From NCBI GenBank assembly GCA_965200945.1, contig OZ241749.1, positions 3,038,001 to 3,102,000 of the forward strand: a DNA stretch of 64,000 bases, read 5' to 3'. This document shows positions 8,960-17,862 of the stretch, in pieces. Each line of letters begins with the position of its first letter. Within the stretch, counting starts at the first letter, position 1. The notes under the pieces are model-generated. The model made no database searches and was not told the DNA's origin. It was given only the letters and a program-made list of their open reading frames with translations. The position numbers and the translations under genes are program-made. The stretch is from JADCRZ01 sp965200945 (GTDB lineage: Bacteria > Bacteroidota > Bacteroidia > Chitinophagales > Chitinophagaceae).

Positions 8960-10213
8960 ATGGTTCGTCATTATGGGTATACAATGCACCAAAACCAGCC
9001 TGCCATGTCCGGTACAGACGATCTCCCCCAGCGATGGAAAGACCTCCTCGAAAAATACGTATCCGGCAACTGCACAAGAGAAGAACTTGCGGAACTGCTG
9101 CACCTTGTAAAAAAGGAAGACAACCCCGGGGAACTCAGCCTCATTTTGCGTACCTACTGGGAGAGATCGAAACCCCTGCCGGCAGAGCCGCAAACCGATA
9201 TCGACCTTAAATTCAGCCTGCTGATGGAGCAGGCAAAAAAGGAAGAAGCGGAAATGGTTCCGCCACCATCCCGCAGCTGGCGCTTCCGCCTGCGCTGGGC
9301 TGCAGCCGCCATGGTCATTGGCTTGGCCTGTACCACTACATGGCTGCTTTGGCGCCCCACCTTACACACACACACCGTTCGCACTGCCGCCGTTCATCCA
9401 AAGCCACCTGAAATATTTCCTAGCCACGACAAGGCGGTGCTTACCCTCGCAAACGGTTCCACCATCCTGCTCGACAGTACACAAAACGGAACCATCACCA
9501 CCCAGGGCACTACAAAAGTACTTCAGCGCAACGGCGCGCTGGCCTATGATAAACAACGTAATCCCGCCTCCACCCTCCTTTACAATTCGGTATCCACGCC
9601 CAAAGGCGGGCAATACCGGCTGGTGCTGGCAGACGGCACCAAAGTATGGCTGAACGCGGCATCTTCTCTCCGCTTTCCCACCGCTTTTCCGGACAGTGCG
9701 CGGAGGATCGAGCTGACGGGCGAAGCCTACTTCGAAGTGGCAAAGAACCGGCGGGCGCCTTTTACCGTTCAGGTCAATAACATGGCTGTCACCGTACTGG
9801 GCACCCATTTCAACCTCAATTCGTACGACGACGAATCCATGATCCGCACTACCCTGCTCGAAGGCAGCGTGCGCATCAGCGGCAGGCATGCCTCAGCCAC
9901 GATCAGGCCGGGAGAACAGGCCCAGTTCGACAGGTCGGAGAGCATCGTGATCCTGCCGGGTGCAGACCTGGAAGAAGCAGTGGCCTGGAAAGATGGCCAG
10001 TTCCGCTTTGCCCGGGCGGATATTTACGCCATCATGCGGCAGCTGCAGCGGTGGTATGATATAGACGTTAAGTATGCAGGCACGATCCCCAGCCATTTTG
10101 TGGGTGCCATCCCGAGAACCGTGCCGCTGTCGCAGGTGCTGAGCATGCTGCAGCTTACGGGCCGGATCCGCTTCGATATACAGAACACCACCATTACGGT
10201 GCGGCCGGCGTAG
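8960..10213 (+). CDS. FecR-family anti-sigma factor
   Basis: About 417 residues if translated from the ATG at 8960; in-frame ATGs at 8984 and 9005 are equally credible, since there is no ribosome-binding site to decide and homology begins at DLLEKYVSGNCTREELAELL. A membrane segment (WAAAAMVIGLACTTTWLLW) separates the sigma-binding N terminus from the periplasmic FecR domain with TPKGGQYRLVLADGTKVWLN and LTGEAYFEVAKN, and a C-terminal STN-like portion (DIYAIMRQLQRWYDIDVKY). It belongs to the plus-strand sigma-FecR-SusC-SusD operon and most likely controls the sigma factor encoded just upstream. Confidence 0.93.
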   Translation: MVRHYGYTMHQNQPAMSGTDDLPQRWKDLLEKYVSGNCTREELAELLHLVKKEDNPGELSLILRTYWERSKPLPAEPQTDIDLKFSLLMEQAKKEEAEMVPPPSRSWRFRLRWAAAAMVIGLACTTTWLLWRPTLHTHTVRTAAVHPKPPEIFPSHDKAVLTLANGSTILLDSTQNGTITTQGTTKVLQRNGALAYDKQRNPASTLLYNSVSTPKGGQYRLVLADGTKVWLNAASSLRFPTAFPDSARRIELTGEAYFEVAKNRRAPFTVQVNNMAVTVLGTHFNLNSYDDESMIRTTLLEGSVRISGRHASATIRPGEQAQFDRSESIVILPGADLEEAVAWKDGQFRFARADIYAIMRQLQRWYDIDVKYAGTIPSHFVGAIPRTVPLSQVLSMLQLTGRIRFDIQNTTITVRPA

Positions 10214-10263
10214 CAACCGGCACCTCACTTCACCTTTTCGTACTCACTGATAAAATCGATATC

Positions 10264-13200
10264 ATGCATTTACAATCTACCTGCCTCCACTCAAAACAAG
10301 CTTCCCGGATTACGCGGGTTCTGCTGACAGCCTTCTTTTTCCTGACGGCCCTTCTTCAGGCTCACGCGGAAGGACAACCGCAACAGGTAACGCTCTCGAT
10401 GCGCGATGCGCCCCTGCAAAAGGTATTTACCGAGATCGAGAAACAGACCGGATACAGCTTTCTGTACGAATACGAACTGCTGCAGAATACGGGCAAGGTG
10501 AACATCAGCGTGCGCAATGCGTCGCTCGATGAGGTACTGCACGCCTGTTTCCAGAAAACAAAGCTGGTGTATTCCATCGTGGAAAAAACCGTTGTGATCA
10601 AAGAAAAAGAAGCCATCCGCACAGCCAGTCTCGTAACAGCGCCCGACATCCGGGAGCTGCCGCCGCCCGGTCCCATTAAGGGCAGGGTGACCGACAGGGC
10701 CGGCAAGCCGGTGGAAGGCGCTTCCGTGGTGGTTTCCGGTTCGCAGAACGGCACCACTACCAATGCGGAAGGCCGCTTTACCCTTCCGGTAGAGGATGGC
10801 AGCAATATTGTGCTGGAGGTTTCCAGCGTGGGCTTCCAGACCCAGCGGGTACGCGCAGGCAAACAGACCGAGATCGGCATCGTGCTGGAAGAAGCCAGCG
10901 CCGGCCTGAACGAAGTAGTGGTGATCGGGTATGGAACAAAACGCAAAAAAGACCTGACCGGTTCCATCTCTTCGGTGAACTCGGCTGATCTTCAAAAAGT
11001 TGCCACAAGCAATTTCACTTCCGCCATAGAAGGTAAAGTGCCGGGCGTATACATCTCGCAAACCAGCGGTGCGCCCGGAGGCGCCAGCTCCGTACGCATC
11101 CGGGGCGTGGGTACCACCGGCGGCAACCAGCCTCTTTACGTGATCGATGGGGTGCCGATGGGCAGCAACGGCTTGTCGGTACCGGGAAGCTCTTACACCG
11201 TAGACGGGCTTTCGATGATAAATCCGAACGACATCGAATCGCTGGAAGTGCTCAAAGACGCAGCGGCAGCGGCCATCTACGGATCACGCGCCGCCAACGG
11301 GGTGATCCTCGTTACTACCAAACGCGGCAAGGAAGGCGGCGTGAACGTAAACCTCAACGCGTACGCGGGCATCTCGCAGCTCTGGCGCAAACCGGCCTTT
11401 CTGAATGCGCAGGAGTTTGCCACCATGGCGAACGAACTCTATACCAACTCGGGCCTCACGCCCAACCCGCAATGGGCCAATCCCAAATCATTCGGTGAAG
11501 GTACCAACATGATCGACCGCATCTTCCGCAACGCCCCGTTGCAGAACTACGACCTCAGCGTGTCGGGCGGTACCCAGAATATCAAGGCGCGGCTGGCGCT
11601 TGGCTACAACGACCAGGACGGCACCATGATCGAAACCTCGTACAAGCGGTACACGGGCCGTGCCACCGTTGACCTGAAAGCCAGCGACAAGCTCAGCTTC
11701 GGCACCTCGCTTGCCTTCGCCGTTACCCAGTCGAAAGGACAAAACAGCGATGCCATGCAGGGCGGCATCTTCAACCTGGCCCAGCAGTTCTTTCCTACGC
11801 TGAGTCCCGACTCGGCGTTCTTTGGCGACGGCGTGTATTATACCAAAGACGGCGACAACCCCGTGCTGCGCGCCAAATCGATCAACAACCAGCTGTTCAA
11901 TACCCGCCTTTATGGCAATGTTTTTGGCGAGTATACCATCATCCCGGGGCTCAAGTTCAGGAGCAGCGTGGGCTTCGATGCCAACTTCAACCGTACGTCC
12001 TCCTGGGAAGGCGCGGCGCAGCGCGGTTTTTACATCCACCCAAGGGCGACCCTCACCGAAGGCTACAACAACCAGTCGAACTGGCTCATCGAGAACACCC
12101 TCTCTTATTCCAAAAAGATCGGGAACCATTTCTTCGGTGCAGTGGCCGGACAGACCGCCCAGAACAACACGGTGTATTTGCTGCAGTCGACCGGCAACGG
12201 CTATCTGAACGAGGCGCTCCAGGTCATCAATGCCAGCGACGTCAGCCTGCGCAGCACTTCCGGCACCAACAGCAAGGCTACCCTGGCTTCTTATTTCGGC
12301 AGGCTGGATTACTCTTTCAGCGATAAATACCTCGTTTCCGCAAGCCTGCGCAAGGATGGATCTTCGGTGTTCGGACCCAAAAACAAATGGGGGTATTTCC
12401 CGGCCGTATCCGCCGGCTGGCGTATATCCCGGGAGCCCTTTATGCGGGCCCTCGACCCGGTTGTCAGCGACCTGAAGCTGCGTGGCAGCTGGGGACGGGT
12501 CGGTAACGACAACATCGGTGCTTTTGGCTACCTGAGCACCATCCGCAGCGGCAGCTCCGGCGATAACTACGTGCTGGGCCCCGGCGACCAGAGCATCGTG
12601 ATCGGATCCACCATGGTGCGGCCGGGCAGTCCGGACCTCAAATGGGAAACCACCGAGCAGCAGGACTACGGCCTGGACGCGTCCTTTCTGCAGGAGAAAC
12701 TGTACCTCACGGCAGACTACTATATCAAGAACACCATCGGCATGCTCATCAGCCTGCCCGTTTCGCAGGAGGCAGGTTTTCAGAACCCGCCCACCATCAA
12801 CGGCGGAAGGGTGCAGAACAAAGGGATGGAGATCCTGCTGGGCTACCGCAACACATTCGGAAAATTCCGGTTCGACGTGAGCGTGAACGGCGCAACGCTG
12901 CAGAATAAAGTGACCAGTCTGGGCGTAGGCCAGCCCATCGTTGGGCCAACTTTGGCGGGCTCCAGCATGACGATGACCTATACCAAGGTCGGCGAGCCGA
13001 TCGGGTACTTCAGGGGATACATCGTGGACGGCGTGTACCAGACCAATGCGGCCGTGAACAAGACCCTGCAGCCCAACGCCATAGCAGGCGATTTCCAGTA
13101 CCGGGATGTGAACGGCGACGGTGTGCTGACAGATGCCGACAAGGTAAAGCTGGGAAAACCCTGGCCCGATTTCACCTACGGCATGAACCTCGACCTGTCG

Positions 13201-13686
13201 TACAAAGGCTTCGACCTCAACGTGCTGGTGCAGGGCATTACCGGCAGCCAGCTCTACCGCGCCAACAAGGTGTCGAACTACCAGATGAAATATTTCAATG
13301 GCAACGGCATCATCAACGGCGTCAAGGAAATCCTGAATCACTGGACGCCCGGCAGCAACATCAATAACCAGCCGGGCCTCAAGTACACCGATGCCAACGG
13401 CAACTATTCCAATGCCTCTTCTTTTTATGTGGAGAACGGCGATTACCTGCGCATCCGCAACATCGTGCTTGGCTACAACGTGCCCGGTAACCTGATCAGC
13501 AGGGTCACCAACAACACGTTTAAAACGCTGCGCATATACGCCACCGTGCAAAACCTGATCACCCTCACTGGCTACTCAGGGTTCGATCCGGAAGTAGGCA
13601 GCACAAACCCGCTCAACTCCGGCGTCGATACCGGCATCTATCCGCAGCCCCGGACCATCATGGGCGGCATCAACATCAATTTTTAA
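10264..13686 (+). CDS. SusC-type TonB-dependent transporter with STN signalling domain
   Basis: 1140 residues. Order: a long signal sequence with hydrophobic core VLLTAFFFLTALLQAHA (residues 19-35), STN domain (about 41-113), carboxypeptidase-regulatory-like domain (about 137-208), LNEVVVIGYGTKRKKDLTGS at 215-234, plug and barrel. The C terminus ends in INF, a typical outer-membrane beta-signal with a terminal Phe. The STN domain fits control through the FecR protein encoded 50 nt upstream. SusD follows after 20 nt. The two-domain esterase gene at the end of the operon suggests an acylated substrate, but this is inference. Confidence 0.95.
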   Translation: MHLQSTCLHSKQASRITRVLLTAFFFLTALLQAHAEGQPQQVTLSMRDAPLQKVFTEIEKQTGYSFLYEYELLQNTGKVNISVRNASLDEVLHACFQKTKLVYSIVEKTVVIKEKEAIRTASLVTAPDIRELPPPGPIKGRVTDRAGKPVEGASVVVSGSQNGTTTNAEGRFTLPVEDGSNIVLEVSSVGFQTQRVRAGKQTEIGIVLEEASAGLNEVVVIGYGTKRKKDLTGSISSVNSADLQKVATSNFTSAIEGKVPGVYISQTSGAPGGASSVRIRGVGTTGGNQPLYVIDGVPMGSNGLSVPGSSYTVDGLSMINPNDIESLEVLKDAAAAAIYGSRAANGVILVTTKRGKEGGVNVNLNAYAGISQLWRKPAFLNAQEFATMANELYTNSGLTPNPQWANPKSFGEGTNMIDRIFRNAPLQNYDLSVSGGTQNIKARLALGYNDQDGTMIETSYKRYTGRATVDLKASDKLSFGTSLAFAVTQSKGQNSDAMQGGIFNLAQQFFPTLSPDSAFFGDGVYYTKDGDNPVLRAKSINNQLFNTRLYGNVFGEYTIIPGLKFRSSVGFDANFNRTSSWEGAAQRGFYIHPRATLTEGYNNQSNWLIENTLSYSKKIGNHFFGAVAGQTAQNNTVYLLQSTGNGYLNEALQVINASDVSLRSTSGTNSKATLASYFGRLDYSFSDKYLVSASLRKDGSSVFGPKNKWGYFPAVSAGWRISREPFMRALDPVVSDLKLRGSWGRVGNDNIGAFGYLSTIRSGSSGDNYVLGPGDQSIVIGSTMVRPGSPDLKWETTEQQDYGLDASFLQEKLYLTADYYIKNTIGMLISLPVSQEAGFQNPPTINGGRVQNKGMEILLGYRNTFGKFRFDVSVNGATLQNKVTSLGVGQPIVGPTLAGSSMTMTYTKVGEPIGYFRGYIVDGVYQTNAAVNKTLQPNAIAGDFQYRDVNGDGVLTDADKVKLGKPWPDFTYGMNLDLSYKGFDLNVLVQGITGSQLYRANKVSNYQMKYFNGNGIINGVKEILNHWTPGSNINNQPGLKYTDANGNYSNASSFYVENGDYLRIRNIVLGYNVPGNLISRVTNNTFKTLRIYATVQNLITLTGYSGFDPEVGSTNPLNSGVDTGIYPQPRTIMGGININF

Positions 13687-13706
13687 TCCACTGTCAAACA
13701 GATAAA

Positions 13707-15242
13707 ATGAAACAGATCATTCAATATACCACGGTCGTGATGCTGGTAATGCTGGCATCCACCTCCTGTTCAGACAAATACCTCAACCTCACGCCTACCG
13801 ACGTGCTCACCGATGCCAACTTCTTCCGTACGGAGTCGGATGCGCAGTCGGCCCTCATCGGCGCCTATGCCCAGCTGCAGTCGGAATCCACCTATGGCAA
13901 CGTGGTGGATGCCGCCAACCTCGACTGGACCATGAGCGGCGACCTGTACGAACAGGACCAGAACACGCCGCGCGTGCAGCTGGAGATGCTGAGCCTGCCT
14001 GCCGACAATCTCTATATCGGGCAGTTGTATTCTGCCCTGTACCTGGGCGTGGGCCGTACCAATTTTGTGATCGGGCGGGTGGGCCAGATGACGACGCTGG
14101 CGCCGCAGACAAAAGCGGTGATCGTGGCACAGGCCAAATTCCTGCGCGCGCTTTACTACTACAAGCTGGTGAACTATTTTGGTGGCGTGTCGCTGGTGAC
14201 AACGGAGCTCAACGCTTCCTCGAAACTCGATATCGCCCGCTCGCCGGTGCAGGATGTGTGGAAACTCATTGAAGCCGATCTTACGGAAGCGGCTACCACG
14301 TTGCCAGCCACCTGGCAGAGCAGCGCCGATCTGGGACGGGCCACCAAAGGGGCCGCGCTCGGCTTTCTGGTGAAGACGTACCTGTGGCAGCAGAAATATG
14401 CCGAAGCCGTTACCGCCAGCGAACAGATGATCAACCTGAACATCTACGGCCTGCTGCCGAATTTCAGGGATGTGTTCCGCAGAACGATGGAGAACAACCG
14501 GGAGATGCTGTTCTCTACCCAGTATAGCTCGGTGAGCGATGGCAGCGAAGGCAACGGGCTCGATGTGCGTTCGGCTCCGCGCAGCGCCCCGGCGGCGTAC
14601 ATCGGCCGCGGCGCCAACAGCAACTTTGTTCCGCAGACCAACTGGATCAACGCGTTCGAACGCGATGCCAACGGCCGGATCAAAGACCTGCGGTACTGGG
14701 GCGTTATCATCGGTCCGGGTGAACCGCACCAGGACATGCCCTCTTTTGTGATGCCCCTCACCTTTCCGAATCCCTACACGAAAACCGGCTATATCGTTAC
14801 CAAATACTGGTTCGAGCCGAACCTGGTTTCCTCACCGCAGAACGCCCCCATTCTCCGCTATTCCGAAGCCTTGCTCAACTATGCCGAAGCCCTCAATGAA
14901 ACCGGCCGCCCGGCCGATGCGATGAAGCAGGTAAACATCCTGCGGACCCGCGCCGGCCTCACCGCCAGGCCGCTCGACCTTACCAAGGCACAGACGCTCG
15001 ACGCCATTTTTTACGAAAGAAGGATGGAATTTACCTGGGAACCTACCGGCGCTTTTTCCGACCTGAACAGGCGCGGCCGTTTCCTGGACTTCATCAAGGC
15101 TAACAGGGCCGACTATGCGAACATCCAGGTAGATACCAAGCCCTGGCTGAAACAGACACCCATCCTGCTGCCCATTCCGTCGAGCGCCTGGGATGTGAAC
15201 AAATCGCTGGTGCAGAATCCGGGGTATCCGGGTTTCAAATAG
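13707..15242 (+). CDS. SusD/RagB-family glycan-binding lipoprotein
   Basis: 511 residues. The lipoprotein signal is MKQIIQYTTVVMLVMLASTSCS, with Cys21 as the lipidation site, followed by the usual SusD opening DKYLNLTPTDVLTDANFF. Tetratricopeptide-like helices in the N-terminal half include RALYYYKLVNYFGGVSLVT, and the tail has FYERRMEFTWE, an ILLPIPSSAWDVN segment and the ending LVQNPGYPGF. It partners the SusC protein encoded 20 nt upstream. A weak 7-bp hairpin (15261-15267 with 15285-15291) sits after the stop without a T-run, so transcription probably continues into the esterase gene. Confidence 0.95.
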   Translation: MKQIIQYTTVVMLVMLASTSCSDKYLNLTPTDVLTDANFFRTESDAQSALIGAYAQLQSESTYGNVVDAANLDWTMSGDLYEQDQNTPRVQLEMLSLPADNLYIGQLYSALYLGVGRTNFVIGRVGQMTTLAPQTKAVIVAQAKFLRALYYYKLVNYFGGVSLVTTELNASSKLDIARSPVQDVWKLIEADLTEAATTLPATWQSSADLGRATKGAALGFLVKTYLWQQKYAEAVTASEQMINLNIYGLLPNFRDVFRRTMENNREMLFSTQYSSVSDGSEGNGLDVRSAPRSAPAAYIGRGANSNFVPQTNWINAFERDANGRIKDLRYWGVIIGPGEPHQDMPSFVMPLTFPNPYTKTGYIVTKYWFEPNLVSSPQNAPILRYSEALLNYAEALNETGRPADAMKQVNILRTRAGLTARPLDLTKAQTLDAIFYERRMEFTWEPTGAFSDLNRRGRFLDFIKANRADYANIQVDTKPWLKQTPILLPIPSSAWDVNKSLVQNPGYPGFK

Positions 15243-15310
15243 ACAGACTCCCTTTTCCGTTCGCTGCGACCCGCCTGCCCGGTTGCAGCGATGCATTCAT
15301 TAATTTTCAT

Positions 15311-17509
15311 ATGAAACGCTTTCTGCTTTCTTCCCTGCTCTGTACGCTGCTGGCAGCATATGGCATTTCCGCCCGGGCCCAGACAACACCGGCGGCCGAT
15401 TCCACCGCGATCAATCGTTTTCCTTCCATCCCCTTCCTGCCCGATCCGCTCCTGCTCGATGAAGGCGGGCGCAACATCCCTGTTGCTACGTCTGCGCAAT
15501 GGCAGCAAAAAAGGGAGTGGATCAAACAGCAATACCAGCGCTGGGTGTCGGGCTCGGTGCCACCCCCGCCGGGTAAAATACACAGCAAGGTATTGTCTGA
15601 TTCGCTGGCCGGCGGTGTCCGTTTCAGGATGGTAGAACTGGCTTTCGGGCCGGAAGACAAAGCGAAGATGCGGGTGGAGCTGATGATCCCGGAAGGAAAG
15701 AAACGCCTGCCGGTATTTATGACGCAATGGAACCACCGGGGCTGGGCGCAGATCGCGGTGAGAAGAGGTTACATCGGCTGCGTGTATGCCGGCGCCGATG
15801 GCAACGATGATACCCGCAACTACGGCGAAATTTTTCCGGGCTACGATTTTGCGACGCTCATGAAGCGGGCCTGGGGTGGCTCGCGGGTGGTCGACTACCT
15901 GGTGACCCTGCCGGAAGTGGATACCGCCCGCATTGCGCTCACGGGTCATTCGCGCAACGGCAAGCAGTCGCTGATGGCGGCCGCCTTCGATACCCGCATA
16001 AAAGCGGTGGTGAGCAGCAGCGGCGGCACAGGCGCGGAAAGCACCTTCCGCTTTTCCGACGAGCGCTTCAACTCGGAGTCGGTGGAAGAGATTACGCGCA
16101 ATTTTCCGACCTGGTTCGTGTCGCGCCTGCGCTGGTTTACCGGCCGAGAACAAAAGCTGCCGGTGGACCAGAATGAGCTGATGTCGCTTATTGCTCCCCG
16201 TGGGTTGATGATGGTATCGGCCATCACCGAAGGGCAGGGCAATCCGTGGGGCATCGAGCAATCGTACAGATCGGTTGGAAAGACATACCATTTCCTGCAT
16301 GCCGATTCCAGTATTGCCATCCTGCTGCGGCAGGGCCGGCACCAGCATGCGGCGCGGGATGTGGAAGATTTTATTGATTTCTTCGATTACATCTTCGGAC
16401 GATCCGGGATCGCCCCGGAGAACAAACGCTATTCGGGATACACGTTTGAAAAATGGAAGCAGCAGAGCGGAGAGAATGTAAACGCGTTGCAGTTTCCGGT
16501 AGCGGCTGGCCGAGCCCCTCTGAAGGCCGACAGCCTGCAGCTAAAGCTTCGCTGGCTGCTGGGAGAAGAACCGCCCGGCACCCAGACCCGGCGTCCCTTC
16601 TCCTCTGCCATCAACGGCAACCGTGCCTATCCCAACGATTACCTAGCGGATGTGATCGAGGAACCTAAATTTCCTGCTTCGGTTACCCGCATGGAGATCG
16701 GGCCTTACACTCCGCTCGGAGAAAATCTGTGGGGCACGATGTATTTCCCCTCTTCTGCCATCGTTCATGACTCGGTATCGAAAAAACTGCCGCTCGTGAT
16801 CTTTCTGCATGAGTACGCTTATGCCACCGGCTATCACCGCCGCAACGTACCCGTCATCCGGCAGCTGACGGACCAGGGGTTTGCCGTGCTTTGTTTCGAC
16901 CTGGTGGGCTTCGGCACCCGCATCGAAGAAGCCAGGCATTTTTACGACCGCTTCCCGCACTGGTCGCTCATGGGAAAGATGGTGGCCGACACCCGCAATG
17001 TGGTGGAAGATGCTTACACCCGCATGCCCTTTATCGACTCGGGCAGGATCTACCTGGCCGGCTATTCGCTGGGGGGCACCGTATCGCTTCTGACAGCCGC
17101 CCTTACGCCGCATGTGAAAGGGGTTGCGGTGGCCAGCGCTTTCGGCTCGCTCAGACACAACGATGCCACAACCGAAGGGAACCAGCATTTCTACCGGCTG
17201 CATGGCCTACTGCCCAGGCTCGGCTTTTTCGAAGGGCACGAAGACCGGATCCCCGTTGATTTCGAAGAGATCCTGGCCGGCGTATCGCCCCGGAATGTGC
17301 TGGTGATCGCGCCGGAAAGGGACCGGACGTACCCTGTGCCGGTTGTGCAGCAGACCATATCAGCCGCCGGAGGTCTACAATCGCCCTGGCTCAGCTTTCA
17401 GCACCCCGATACCTACAACAATTTCCCGGAAAGCCTGCAGCAGCAACTGGCGGCCTGGCTAAAAGAAAAAGCTTCGGCACCGGCCGTGAAGGGCGAAAAG
17501 GGGTTCTAG
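15311..17509 (+). CDS. Secreted esterase with two alpha/beta-hydrolase domains
   Basis: 732 residues with a signal peptide (1-24, ending ARAQ). The N-terminal hydrolase (about 45-365) has nucleophile Ser214 in TGHSRNGKQS and a late histidine in RQGRHQHAARD (H344 or H346); this layout resembles glucuronoyl-methylesterase/acetylxylan-esterase proteins (CE15-like GxSRxGK). A linker leads to a second hydrolase (about 455-725) with IFLHEYAYATGY as oxyanion loop, Ser586 in AGYSLGGT and an acid residue in IAPERDRTYPV, closer to the AXE1/dienelactone-hydrolase group. Both elbows look intact, so two different ester linkages may be cleaved by one chain. It lies 68 nt after SusD in the same operon. The precise esters removed are unknown. 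Confidence 0.82.
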   Translation: MKRFLLSSLLCTLLAAYGISARAQTTPAADSTAINRFPSIPFLPDPLLLDEGGRNIPVATSAQWQQKREWIKQQYQRWVSGSVPPPPGKIHSKVLSDSLAGGVRFRMVELAFGPEDKAKMRVELMIPEGKKRLPVFMTQWNHRGWAQIAVRRGYIGCVYAGADGNDDTRNYGEIFPGYDFATLMKRAWGGSRVVDYLVTLPEVDTARIALTGHSRNGKQSLMAAAFDTRIKAVVSSSGGTGAESTFRFSDERFNSESVEEITRNFPTWFVSRLRWFTGREQKLPVDQNELMSLIAPRGLMMVSAITEGQGNPWGIEQSYRSVGKTYHFLHADSSIAILLRQGRHQHAARDVEDFIDFFDYIFGRSGIAPENKRYSGYTFEKWKQQSGENVNALQFPVAAGRAPLKADSLQLKLRWLLGEEPPGTQTRRPFSSAINGNRAYPNDYLADVIEEPKFPASVTRMEIGPYTPLGENLWGTMYFPSSAIVHDSVSKKLPLVIFLHEYAYATGYHRRNVPVIRQLTDQGFAVLCFDLVGFGTRIEEARHFYDRFPHWSLMGKMVADTRNVVEDAYTRMPFIDSGRIYLAGYSLGGTVSLLTAALTPHVKGVAVASAFGSLRHNDATTEGNQHFYRLHGLLPRLGFFEGHEDRIPVDFEEILAGVSPRNVLVIAPERDRTYPVPVVQQTISAAGGLQSPWLSFQHPDTYNNFPESLQQQLAAWLKEKASAPAVKGEKGF

Positions 17510-17862
17510 GAAAAGGGTCGATCCCTGCGTGACAGATCGTTGATATTCTTCTCCGTAAATCTCCTCCCGGGAGGGGTAGAGGTGGGTTCAAACAATCTTG
17601 TCATACTCGCCAGGCGCAAACATGCACTTACACTCACAACCTCGTGCTGCGCCTGAGCGGGGAATCAAACGCTGATTTATTCAAGGCATAAGATGCAGCC
17701 CGCTTCCCGGCTCAGATCCCCGCTGCACCCTGTAGGTTCAGGAATGCAACTGCGCCTGCGCGAGGAGGACGAAGTGGGTTCAGGTTCGAGCGAATGATGC
17801 GTTGGTGTTTCGAACACGTATAATGCCTGCCCATCGCCCGCCAGCACAATCTTCGTACTTTC
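17510..17862. other. Intergenic spacer with a 12-bp palindrome
   Basis: This 353-bp stretch lacks a credible gene on either strand. It contains the perfect palindrome CCTCCCGGGAGG (17573-17584) followed by GTAGAGGTGGGTTCAAAC, a composition often seen in Bacteroidota REP-type repeats. A related GTGGGTTCA string recurs at 17771-17779. The last part must hold the promoter of the dehydrogenase gene at 17863, but no clear consensus was found. Confidence 0.4.

Noticed and set aside
11488..13551. 687-codon open frame on the minus strand opposite SusC
   Set aside because: It is antisense to an unmistakable SusC; such long shadows are expected where third positions are G or C. The composition has no domain signature.
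15261..15291. Hairpin after SusD as a terminator
   Set aside because: The stem is only 7 bp with a 17-nt loop and no T-run; the esterase gene follows in the same direction.
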